Assembly: GCA_015056145.1 (NCBI GenBank)
Contig: SVGY01000004.1
Span: 1 to 64,000, forward strand
Source: Clostridiales bacterium
Lineage (GTDB): Bacteria; Bacillota; Clostridia; Christensenellales; Aristaeellaceae
Length of the DNA: 64,000 nucleotides
Direction of reading: 5' to 3'
Shown in pieces: positions 43,132-51,535 of this stretch (its first letter is position 1; every line of letters begins with the position of its first letter). Both the position numbers and the translations under genes were made by a program. The notes under the pieces were generated by a model, which did no database searches, was not told the DNA's origin, and was given only the letters and a program-made list of their open reading frames with translations.

Positions 43132-45228
43132 ATGGATCGCAGCAAAGCCAGAGAGAATGCTGAAAAATTGGTTGCTCAGATGACGGTGGAGGAAGCCGCC
43201 AGCCAGCTCAGCTACGGCGCACCTGCTATTGAGCGTCTGGGCGTTCCTGCATACAATTGGTGGAATGAGGCTCTGCATGGCGTAGCCCGTGCCGGTACTG
43301 CCACCAGCTATCCCCAGGCAATTGGTTTGGGCGCCACTTTCGACCCCGAGCTTATCCAGCAGCTGGGCGATGTTTCCGCCACCGAAGGCCGTGCCAAGTA
43401 CAACTCCTGCTCCGCTCATGGCGACCGGGACATTTATAAGGGCCTGACCTTCTGGTCTCCCAATATCAATATTTTCCGTGATCCCCGCTGGGGTCGTGGA
43501 CACGAGACCTATGGTGAAGATCCTGTTCTGACTGCCGAACTGGGCAAAGCCTATGTCCGTGGCCTGCAGGGCGATGGTGAAGTGATGAAGTCCGCCGCAT
43601 GTGCAAAGCACTTTGCTGTGCACTCCGGCCCCGAAGCCGAGCGTCACTACTTTAATGCCGAGGCGAATGCCAAGGATATGGCAGAAACCTACCTGCCTGC
43701 TTTCGAGGCCCTTGTAAAGGATGCCAAGGTAGAGGCCGTGATGGGCGCCTACAACCGTACCAACGGCGAAGCCTGCTGTGGCAGCAAGACCCTGATGGTT
43801 GACCTGCTCCGTGGCAAGTGGGGCTTTGAAGGTCATTTCACCTCCGACTGCTGGGCCATCCGGGACTTCCACGAGCATCACATGGTTACCGATACCCCCG
43901 AAGAATCCGCTGCACTGGCCCTCAAGATGGGTTGCGACCTTAACTGCGGCAACACTTATGTGTACCTCATGAAGGCCTACGAACAGGGCCTTATCGATGA
44001 AGCTGATATCCGCAAGGCTGCTGTAAACCTGTTCACCACCCGCTATCTGCTGGGCATCATGGGCGAAGGCAGCGAGTTTGACAAGGTCCCCTTCACCGCC
44101 ATTGAGTGCAAGGAACACCTTGATATCGCCCGCAAGGCCACCGAAGAATGCTGCGTTCTGCTCAAGAACGACGGTATCCTGCCCCTCAGCAAGGACAAGC
44201 TGAACACCATCGCAGTTATCGGCCCCAATGCCAACAGCCGTATTTCCCTCATCGGCAACTATCACGGCACATCCTCCCGGTACATTACCGTGCTGGAAGG
44301 CGTTCAGGATGAAGTGGGCGACGATGTGCGTGTGCTTTACGCCTCCGGCAGCCACCTCTTTAAGGATCGTGAAGAGCATCTGGCTGTTTCCGACGACCGT
44401 ATCGCCGAAGCCGTCAGCGCCGCCGAATGCGCCGATGCCGTGCTGCTGGTTGTGGGTCTGGATGAAACCATGGAGGGCGAAGAAGGCGATACCGGCAATG
44501 CCGCAGCTTCCGGCGACAAGCTGGATCTGCTCCTGCCTCTGTGCCAGCGCAAGCTGATGGACGAGGTTATGAAGGTTGGCAAGCCCACCGTGATCTGCCT
44601 TATGGCTGGCAGCTCCATCGACCTGGGCGAAGCCGGCGAGAAGGCCAACGGCATTCTGCTGAGCTGGTATCCCGGCGCACGGGGCGGCAAAACCATCGCT
44701 GATATGCTCTTTGGCAAGGTTTCTCCCTCCGGCAAGCTGCCCGTGACCTTCTACCACAACAGCCAGCTGGACGAAATGCCCGCCTTCACCGATTACGCCA
44801 TGAAGGGCCGCACCTATCGCTACTTCACCAACGAGCCTCTGTATCCCTTCGGATACGGCCTCACCTATGGCGATGTGAACGTTACCGCAGCCACCGCTTC
44901 CAAGGTTGGCGAGGATGTTCAGATCGAAGTGAAGTACGCCAACAACGGAAAAGCCTGCACCGATGACGTTATTCAGGTATATGTGCAGAACGAAGGCAGT
45001 GCAAACGCTCCCGATAATGCTCGCCTGTGCGCCTTCAAGCGTATTCACTGCGCTGCCGGCCAGGAAGGCAGCCTGATCCTTACCGTGCCCGCCAAGCACC
45101 TGCTTGTCGTAAACGAGGCAGGGGAATGGGTGGACGAAGGCAAGAAGGTATTCTATGTGGGTCTGGGTCAGCCTGACTCCCGCACCGAAACCCTTACCGG
45201 CAAGAAAAGCCTTCGTATTGAACTGTGA
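43132..45228 (+). CDS. GH3 beta-xylosidase/beta-glucosidase
   Basis: This 698-residue cytoplasmic enzyme releases single sugars from the non-reducing end of beta-linked oligosaccharides. The N-terminal barrel holds CAKHFAVHSGPE and the nucleophile Asp in FTSDCWAIRDF; a C-terminal sandwich domain (residues 300-560) and a fibronectin-III-like domain (about 610-690) follow. Its sequence and its place before xylulokinase suggest a xylosidase, but GH3 specificity is hard to read. ATG 43132 has GGAGGG eight bases upstream; the TTG two codons earlier does not. Confidence 0.9.
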   Translation: MDRSKARENAEKLVAQMTVEEAASQLSYGAPAIERLGVPAYNWWNEALHGVARAGTATSYPQAIGLGATFDPELIQQLGDVSATEGRAKYNSCSAHGDRDIYKGLTFWSPNINIFRDPRWGRGHETYGEDPVLTAELGKAYVRGLQGDGEVMKSAACAKHFAVHSGPEAERHYFNAEANAKDMAETYLPAFEALVKDAKVEAVMGAYNRTNGEACCGSKTLMVDLLRGKWGFEGHFTSDCWAIRDFHEHHMVTDTPEESAALALKMGCDLNCGNTYVYLMKAYEQGLIDEADIRKAAVNLFTTRYLLGIMGEGSEFDKVPFTAIECKEHLDIARKATEECCVLLKNDGILPLSKDKLNTIAVIGPNANSRISLIGNYHGTSSRYITVLEGVQDEVGDDVRVLYASGSHLFKDREEHLAVSDDRIAEAVSAAECADAVLLVVGLDETMEGEEGDTGNAAASGDKLDLLLPLCQRKLMDEVMKVGKPTVICLMAGSSIDLGEAGEKANGILLSWYPGARGGKTIADMLFGKVSPSGKLPVTFYHNSQLDEMPAFTDYAMKGRTYRYFTNEPLYPFGYGLTYGDVNVTAATASKVGEDVQIEVKYANNGKACTDDVIQVYVQNEGSANAPDNARLCAFKRIHCAAGQEGSLILTVPAKHLLVVNEAGEWVDEGKKVFYVGLGQPDSRTETLTGKKSLRIEL

Positions 45229-45262
45229 TCCATCTCTAACTGAATGAAGGAGGAGAAAACAT

Positions 45263-46789
45263 ATGAATTACTTACTGGGTATTGACCTTGGCACTTCCGG
45301 CACCAAAACGGTTCTCTTCGACGAGACCGGTCTTGGCATTGCCAGCGCCACCATCGAGTACCCCCTCTACCAGCCCAAAAACGGCTGGGCCGAGCAGGAT
45401 CCCGAAGACTGGTGGAACGCTGCCCGTGACACCACCCGCAAGGTGATTGCTGATAGCGGCGTCAATCCTGCCGATATCAAGGGTGTTGGTATCAGCGGCC
45501 AGATGCATGGTTTGGTTCTGCTGGACGAAGAAGGCAATGTTCTGCGCAAGTCCATCCTGTGGTGCGACGGACGCACCCAGGCCGAATGCGACGAGATTAC
45601 CGAAACCATCGGTAAGGATCGCCTGATCGAGATCACCGCCAATCCCGCACTTACCGGCTTTACCGCCGGGAAGATCCTCTGGGTGCGCAAGAACGAGCCT
45701 GAAGTGTACGCCAAGGCCGCTCACATCCTGCTGCCCAAGGACTATGTGCGCTTCAAGCTGACCGGCGAGTACGGCTGCGAAATGAGCGACGCCAGCGGCA
45801 CCAACCTGCTGGATGTTCCCGCCCGCTGCTGGTCCAGCGAGATCCTCGAAAAGCTGAGTATCGACGAAAAACTGATGCCTCCGCTGTTTGAGTCCTCTGA
45901 TGCTGCAGGCAAAATCACCGCCGAAGCCGCTGCTGTGACCGGCCTTGCCGAGGGTACTGTTGTTGCTGCCGGCGCTGGCGACAACGCAGCTGCAGCTGTG
46001 GGTACCGGCGTTGTGGTGGAAGGCCGTGCCTTTACCACCATTGGTACTTCCGGCGTTGTGTTCGCCCATTCCGATTCCGTGCAGATCGACCCCGCTGGTC
46101 GTGTGCATACCTTCTGCGCAGCTGTTCCCGGTGCATATACCGTAATGAGCTGCACGCTGTCTGCCGGTCTGAGCCTGAAGTGGTTCCGTGACACCTTCTG
46201 CAAGGCCGAGATCCAGGCCGCTGCTGAGATGGGTGTGGATCCCTACATCCTGCTCAATCAGGAAGCAGAACAGTCTCCCATCGGTTCCAACCGTCTGATC
46301 TTCATGCCTTACCTGATGGGCGAACGCAGCCCCCTGCTGGATTCCAATGCCCGTGGCTGCTTCTTCGGCCTGAGCGCTATCCATGGCCGTCGTGACATGC
46401 TCCGTGCTGTAATGGAAGGCGTTATGTTCTCCCAGCGTCAGAACCTGGACGTGCTCCGTGGCATGAACGTTGCTCCCCAGACCATGCTGGCCTGCGGTGG
46501 CGGCGGAACCAGCCCCTTCTGGCGTCAGATGATGGCTGATATGTTCGATATGCCTGTGGCTACTGTTGCCAACCGTGAAGGCCCTGCTCTGGGCGCTGCT
46601 ATCCTGGCTGGCGTTGCTTCCGGCGTTTATAAGGACATTCCTTCTGCCTGCGACAGCGTGATCAAGCAGAATCCTTCTCAGGAGCCCATTAAGGAAAACG
46701 GCGTTGCCTACGAGAAGTACTATCAGCTCTACACCAAACTGTACCCCTCCATGAAGGCTAACTTTGCGGAGCTGGCACAGATGGAATAA
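45263..46789 (+). CDS. xylB: Xylulokinase
   Basis: The 508-residue FGGY-family kinase phosphorylates D-xylulose for the pentose phosphate pathway. It begins LLGIDLGTSGTKTVLFDE (ATP site), and GISGQMHGLVLLD is the xylulokinase signature; the C-terminal ACGGGGTSPFWRQMMAD and GPALGAAILAG are the FGGY C-domain motifs. AAGGAGG precedes the ATG. It lies between the GH3 and isomerase genes. Confidence 0.93.
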   Translation: MNYLLGIDLGTSGTKTVLFDETGLGIASATIEYPLYQPKNGWAEQDPEDWWNAARDTTRKVIADSGVNPADIKGVGISGQMHGLVLLDEEGNVLRKSILWCDGRTQAECDEITETIGKDRLIEITANPALTGFTAGKILWVRKNEPEVYAKAAHILLPKDYVRFKLTGEYGCEMSDASGTNLLDVPARCWSSEILEKLSIDEKLMPPLFESSDAAGKITAEAAAVTGLAEGTVVAAGAGDNAAAAVGTGVVVEGRAFTTIGTSGVVFAHSDSVQIDPAGRVHTFCAAVPGAYTVMSCTLSAGLSLKWFRDTFCKAEIQAAAEMGVDPYILLNQEAEQSPIGSNRLIFMPYLMGERSPLLDSNARGCFFGLSAIHGRRDMLRAVMEGVMFSQRQNLDVLRGMNVAPQTMLACGGGGTSPFWRQMMADMFDMPVATVANREGPALGAAILAGVASGVYKDIPSACDSVIKQNPSQEPIKENGVAYEKYYQLYTKLYPSMKANFAELAQME

Positions 46790-46825
46790 AAAAGCAATCC
46801 ATATTATAGTAAAGGAGAAATTGCT

Positions 46826-48301
46826 ATGATTAAGAACATCCCCGAAGTCAAACTTGGCGTCATCGCTGTAAGCCGTGGCTGCTTCCCCGATGAACTGTCC
46901 GAGCGCCGCCGTGCTGCTCTGGTTGCCGCTTACGGCGAAGGCATCTACGAGTGCCCCGTTACCGTCGGCACCGAGCTGGACGCCCGCAAGGCTGTGACCG
47001 ATGTGCAGGAAAAGGGCATCAATGCTCTGGTTGTTTTCCTTGGCAACTTCGGCCCCGAAACCCCCGAAACCCTGATTGCCGACTGGTTCGACGGCCCCAT
47101 CATGTATGTGGCTGCCGCTGAAGGCGATGGCGACCTGCACAACGGCCGTGGCGACGCATATTGCGGCCTGCTGAACTGCTCCTACAATCTGGGCCTGCGC
47201 GGCAAGACTGCTTACATTCCCGAGCAGCCCGTTGGTATGGCAGAAGATCTGGCTGTTGAAATCAAGAACTTCCTGCCCATCGCCCGTGCTATTCTGGGCC
47301 TGAAGGGCCTGAAGGTTATCACCTTTGGCCCCCGTCCTGACGACTTCCTGGCCTGCAACGCTCCCATCAAGGCTCTGTATGACCTGGGCGTAGCCGTGGA
47401 AGAAAACTCCGAGCTGGATCTGCTGGTTGCTTACAACAAGCATGCCAACGACAGCCGCATTCCCGCCAAGATGGCTGAAATGCGTTCTGAGCTGGGCGAC
47501 AACAACCCCTACGAGGGCATCCTGCCCCGTCTGGCCCAGTACGAACTGACCCTGCTGGATTGGGCTGAGCAGCACAAGGGCACCCGTCAGTATGTGGCTT
47601 TCGCCAACAAGTGCTGGCCTGCTTTCCAGACCGAGTTCAAGTTCGTTCCCTGCTATGTAAACAGCCGCCTCACCGGCATGGGCATCCCCGTAAGCTGCGA
47701 GGTTGACATCTACGGCGCTCTGAGCGAGTACATCGGCATCTGCGTCAGCGGTGCTCCCACCACTCTTCTGGACATCAACAACACCGTTCCCGCTTCCATC
47801 TACAACAAGAACATCAAGGACAAGGCCAACTACCGCCTCACCGAAACCTTCATGGGCTTCCACTGCGGCAACACCTGCTCCAACCTGCTCAAGAACCCCC
47901 ACATGGGTTATCAGCTGATCATGAAGCGTGATCTGGAGCCCGATCTGCCCGAACCCGACATCACCCGCGGCACCATGGAAGGCAACATCAAGCCCGGCGA
48001 CATCACCTTCTACCGTCTGCAGTCCACTGCTGACACCTCTCTGAAGGCCTACATCGCTCAGGGTGAAGTTCTGGACGTGGATTGCGAGTCCTTCGGCTCC
48101 ATCGGCGCCTTCGCCATCCCCGAGATGGATCGCTTCTACCGTCACGTGCTCATCGCAAAGCGTTACCCCCATCACGGCGCTGTGGCCTTCGGTCACTGGG
48201 GCAAGGCTATCTTTGAAGTGCTCAAGTACCTGGGCGTCGAAGATATCGCTTACAACCAGCCCGCCAGCCTGCCCTATCCCAAGGAGAATCCCTTCCACTA
48301 A
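46826..48301 (+). CDS. L-fucose/L-arabinose isomerase-family protein
   Basis: A 491-residue cytoplasmic protein of the FucI/AraA isomerase fold, which interconverts aldoses and ketoses with Mn2+. I recognise the N-terminal VKLGVIAVSRGCFP and the C-terminal VAFGHWGKAIFE with the likely metal-site His. Its substrate is not shown by sequence, but its place after a GH3 enzyme and xylulokinase, with no xylA in the window, points to an aldopentose, possibly D-xylose. AAAGGAG precedes the ATG. Genes of this kind are often only named L-fucose isomerase-like. Confidence 0.85.
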   Translation: MIKNIPEVKLGVIAVSRGCFPDELSERRRAALVAAYGEGIYECPVTVGTELDARKAVTDVQEKGINALVVFLGNFGPETPETLIADWFDGPIMYVAAAEGDGDLHNGRGDAYCGLLNCSYNLGLRGKTAYIPEQPVGMAEDLAVEIKNFLPIARAILGLKGLKVITFGPRPDDFLACNAPIKALYDLGVAVEENSELDLLVAYNKHANDSRIPAKMAEMRSELGDNNPYEGILPRLAQYELTLLDWAEQHKGTRQYVAFANKCWPAFQTEFKFVPCYVNSRLTGMGIPVSCEVDIYGALSEYIGICVSGAPTTLLDINNTVPASIYNKNIKDKANYRLTETFMGFHCGNTCSNLLKNPHMGYQLIMKRDLEPDLPEPDITRGTMEGNIKPGDITFYRLQSTADTSLKAYIAQGEVLDVDCESFGSIGAFAIPEMDRFYRHVLIAKRYPHHGAVAFGHWGKAIFEVLKYLGVEDIAYNQPASLPYPKENPFH

Positions 48302-48342
48302 TTTCTGATTTTCGGAAGCGTTACAGCGTTTTCTGAAATCCA

Positions 48343-48372
48343 GCGGCCCGCCATATGGCGGGTCGCTTTTCT
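48343..48372 (+). terminator. Terminator of the xylan-sugar operon
   Basis: GCGGCCCGCC/GGCGGGTCGC with one G-U pair and a 4-base loop, followed by TTTTCTG. Confidence 0.88.
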
Positions 48373-48419
48373 GTGGTTAGAAAAACACAAGCCTTTCGTG
48401 AATATATCTGCCATAATTC

Positions 48420-48448
48420 TTGACCAAAGCGTACCAAAATAGTATAAT
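48420..48448 (+). promoter_or_regulatory. Promoter of the propeller-HD-GYP gene
   Basis: TTGACC, 17 bases, TATAAT; the predicted start near 48455 leaves a leader of about 100 bases. Confidence 0.88.
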
Positions 48449-48454
48449 TCTCCT

Positions 48455-48556
48455 AATTGATAAACAAATCCGGGACATAAACGGTTTATCAGCTTAAAGG
48501 CTTGAAATGCAAAGCCTGATGTACTTTTTGTATGATCTCGAAAGGGCGTTGGAACA
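48455..48556 (+). promoter_or_regulatory. Structured leader of the propeller-HD-GYP gene
   Basis: The leader forms two successive stems: TGATAAAC/GTTTATCA with an 18-base loop (about 48459-48492) and AGGCTT/AAGCCT with an 8-base loop containing GAAATGCA. The sequence ATGCAAAGCC recalls the GACGCAAAGCC part of class I c-di-GMP riboswitches, and the gene is an HD-GYP, but the matching CACAGGGCAAACC half and a T-run expression platform are missing. I therefore call it structured, not a known riboswitch. Confidence 0.4.
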
Positions 48557-51535
48557 ATGTTCGGAAAAAAGTCCGGGTTCTTAAAACGGTTCATTGAGCT
48601 CATTCTTGTTTTGAGTATGATGTTATCTGCCTTTCCCGCTTCAGCTGTAGAAATTGAAAACGTCAGCAATCGTATTGCTGTGGTCTATGATAACGAAAAG
48701 GGCTTGCCTTCCAGTGAGGCTAATGCTCTTTGCCAGACGGCTAACGGTTATGTCTGGATCGGCAGTTATGCAGGACTGATTCGCTACGATGGAAAAAAAT
48801 TCCAGAATCTTTGTGAAACTGAGGAAGTTGCCGCTGGCATCCGTGCACTTTTTGAAACGGCCGACGGCTCCCTCTGGATCGGAACCAACGACGACGGCGT
48901 GTATCAGTATCAGGGGGATGGCTTCATTTCCCGGGGGCATGAGAACGGCTCCGCCTTGCCTTCCGTTCGTTGCTTTGCGCAGTTGCCGGATGGCTCGCTT
49001 TATGCTGGCACCACCAGCGGTCTGTTCCTGTACGAGGACGGCTGCTTCCACCCCGTCGCCGGCGATCATATGACCGAGGCAGTGGATTTTCTTGCAGTAG
49101 ACGGCTATGGTACCCTCTGGGGCTGTGGCAGCGCTTCCAGCGTTTTCGCATACAGAAATGGCGAAGTAATCCGGTATTGGGATACGGACGATCTTTTCGG
49201 TGATGATTGCAAAATGCTCATCGCTCATAACGACTGGATCTATATCGGCACATTTTCAAATTCTGTGCTGGGCCTTAAGCTTTTGGACGACAGCTACACC
49301 GACAGCGCTATTAAGATGCAGCTTTTTGGCACAGATTCTCTTACCACCATCAATGCCATTTATCCCGCCAGTGACGGAAAAATCTGGGTTGGCGCTGATA
49401 ACGGTACCGGCTATCTGGATTCTGAGCATGTGATCCATACCGACGACGAGCTGCTTCAGTGCATCGGCGTCAGCCAGATCATGGAGGATTACGAGGGTAA
49501 CCTCTGGATTGCCAGCTCCAAAAAGGGTGTTTACAAGATCAGCGCAGGCCGTTTTTACCATGACCTCATCTCCGAAGGCCGCAGCGTCAACGCCACCACC
49601 ATCAACAGCAAGGTGACCTTCATCGCTACGGATACCGGTCTTTTGACCCTTGATGCACAGCGCAATGCCATCAATATCCCTGGGCTGGAAATCCTGCACG
49701 ATGTGCGTATCCGTGACGTTATGACCGACTCCAGCGGTCTTGTTTGGATCTGTACTTACAGTGACCTTGGTCTTTTCTGCTACGATACTGCCAGCGGCGA
49801 AGTGAGAATTTACACCGAGGAAGAGGGACTCCTTAACAGCTGGACCCGTAAGGCGGTGGAACTTTCTGACGGAAGCGTTGCCATACTGACCTATCACGGC
49901 ATCAACTTTATTAAAGATGGCGTCGTTCTTGAGGAGCACTATGGTGCCGCAGAAGGCATTTCTGCCCTGCCCGTACTCTGCCTTGCTGAAACCCCCGACA
50001 ATACCATCTATGCAGGCACTGACGGCGATGGCCTTTATTCCATCCGAAACGGCGTTCTGAAAAAGGAAACGGCGGGTTGCCTGGAAGGGTTGTCTGTTGT
50101 TTTGGCTATGGCGCCTGACCCCGAAAACGGTGGCATCTGGTTCAGTTCCGGCAGCAATGTATACTTTCTGGATGCAGAAGGAAATGCAACGGTTCTGCCT
50201 GAGTTTACCGGCGGCGTAGGCAGTGTTTTTGATATTATCTTCTTTGAAGACCAAGTCATTTTTACCAAAACCGAAGGAATTTACATTGTTTGCAGAGAGT
50301 CGATGCTGGGCAGCGGCGAGCCGGAGGCGGTTTCCTATGGAGTGATGGATGGCCTTCGTGGTGGTCTCAATGCCAATTCCCGCAGCATTCTTCACGAGGG
50401 TGCATTGTATCTGGCAGCCTCTGAGGGCATGAACATTTTTGTTCTTGCAGGTGAGGATGGGGCACAGCTGGCGCCCAAGGTATACATCAATCAGATCGTC
50501 GTGCAGAATGAAAAGGGAGATACCGAGTTTTCCTATGCTCCTGTTGATGGCCGGCAGAGCATTACTATCCCCAACGATACCCGCCGTTTGGTGATCCGTT
50601 TTGCATGCCTTTCTTTCTCCGGCAAGGACTATATGCTGGAATACAAGCTTTCCGGCTTTGACCAGGATGAAAACAGAGTGCTTTCTTCAGACGAAAGCAC
50701 GGCCACCTATACCAATCTGCCCGGCGGCGATTATGTATTCACTCTGAAGGCAGTCAATGCCTCCGGTGAAGAATCTGAGGTTCCGGTATATCTTGAAATA
50801 CACAAGGAGCTTACCCTGTGGGAACGTGGCTGGGTCAGGGCGCTGACGGTTGTCGGTATACTGCTGCTTGCCTTCCTGATCTTCTGGGCAAAGCTTCGTC
50901 AGAGCCGGCGTGAACAGGAGCGCTACCGCACCATTACCCATCAGAGCCTGGAAACCATCGCCAATACCATCGACGCAAAGGATTCCTACACCAAAGGTCA
51001 CTCTGTCCGAGTGGCAACCTATGCCCGGGAGTTGGCCCGCAGGCTTGATCTGAGCCAACGGGAGCAGGAGGATATCTATTTCATCGCCCTTCTGCATGAT
51101 ATTGGTAAGATCGGTACTCCCGACGCCATCCTCAATAAGCCTGGAAAGCTCACAGAGGAAGAGTTTGCAATCATCCGTAACCATACTGTTGACGGTGCTG
51201 GCATCCTTTCCAAGTTCACCATCATTCCCAATATTTGGAAGGGTGCTCGCTGGCACCACGAACGTGTGGACGGCAAAGGCTATCCTGACGGCAAAGCCGG
51301 CGATGATATTCCTTATTTGGCAAGGATAATTTGCGTTGCTGATGCCTTTGACGCAATGTCCACCAACCGTCCCTACCGCAATGCGCTGGATATGGAAAAA
51401 ATCGTGAAGGAACTGCTGGATTGCAAGGGTTCACAGTTCCAGCCCGAAATTGTGGACTGCATGGTGGAATACATCCGGGACGAAGAAAAGAAGTTATTTA
51501 ACAGCGAGGGACAGAGCAATGCAGTACAAAGCTGA
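48557..51535 (+). CDS. Extracellular propeller sensor with an HD-GYP output
   Basis: The 992-residue protein has a signal-like N-terminus (ILVLSMMLSAFPASA), about 600 residues of repeats such as GYVWIGSYAGLIRYDG and GSLWIGTNDDGVYQY that match two-component-regulator propeller blades, and a Y_Y_Y-type beta domain (about 680-745). A transmembrane helix (about 758-780) then leads to a cytoplasmic HD-GYP domain. The latter has HDIGKIG, HHERVDGKGYP and ADAFDAMS, the signature of cyclic di-GMP phosphodiesterases. Propeller sensors of this kind usually feed a histidine kinase; a direct phosphodiesterase output is uncommon. The 3' end overlaps the GH9 gene. Confidence 0.93.
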   Translation: MFGKKSGFLKRFIELILVLSMMLSAFPASAVEIENVSNRIAVVYDNEKGLPSSEANALCQTANGYVWIGSYAGLIRYDGKKFQNLCETEEVAAGIRALFETADGSLWIGTNDDGVYQYQGDGFISRGHENGSALPSVRCFAQLPDGSLYAGTTSGLFLYEDGCFHPVAGDHMTEAVDFLAVDGYGTLWGCGSASSVFAYRNGEVIRYWDTDDLFGDDCKMLIAHNDWIYIGTFSNSVLGLKLLDDSYTDSAIKMQLFGTDSLTTINAIYPASDGKIWVGADNGTGYLDSEHVIHTDDELLQCIGVSQIMEDYEGNLWIASSKKGVYKISAGRFYHDLISEGRSVNATTINSKVTFIATDTGLLTLDAQRNAINIPGLEILHDVRIRDVMTDSSGLVWICTYSDLGLFCYDTASGEVRIYTEEEGLLNSWTRKAVELSDGSVAILTYHGINFIKDGVVLEEHYGAAEGISALPVLCLAETPDNTIYAGTDGDGLYSIRNGVLKKETAGCLEGLSVVLAMAPDPENGGIWFSSGSNVYFLDAEGNATVLPEFTGGVGSVFDIIFFEDQVIFTKTEGIYIVCRESMLGSGEPEAVSYGVMDGLRGGLNANSRSILHEGALYLAASEGMNIFVLAGEDGAQLAPKVYINQIVVQNEKGDTEFSYAPVDGRQSITIPNDTRRLVIRFACLSFSGKDYMLEYKLSGFDQDENRVLSSDESTATYTNLPGGDYVFTLKAVNASGEESEVPVYLEIHKELTLWERGWVRALTVVGILLLAFLIFWAKLRQSRREQERYRTITHQSLETIANTIDAKDSYTKGHSVRVATYARELARRLDLSQREQEDIYFIALLHDIGKIGTPDAILNKPGKLTEEEFAIIRNHTVDGAGILSKFTIIPNIWKGARWHHERVDGKGYPDGKAGDDIPYLARIICVADAFDAMSTNRPYRNALDMEKIVKELLDCKGSQFQPEIVDCMVEYIRDEEKKLFNSEGQSNAVQS

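Noticed and set aside
45272-48298. 1008-residue minus-strand ORF across xylB and the isomerase gene
   Set aside because: It spans two real plus-strand genes and the gap between them. Long antisense frames are common in this codon bias.
48455-48556. Class I c-di-GMP riboswitch
   Set aside because: Only one short conserved block is similar; the other half and the expression platform are missing. It is kept as a structured leader only.
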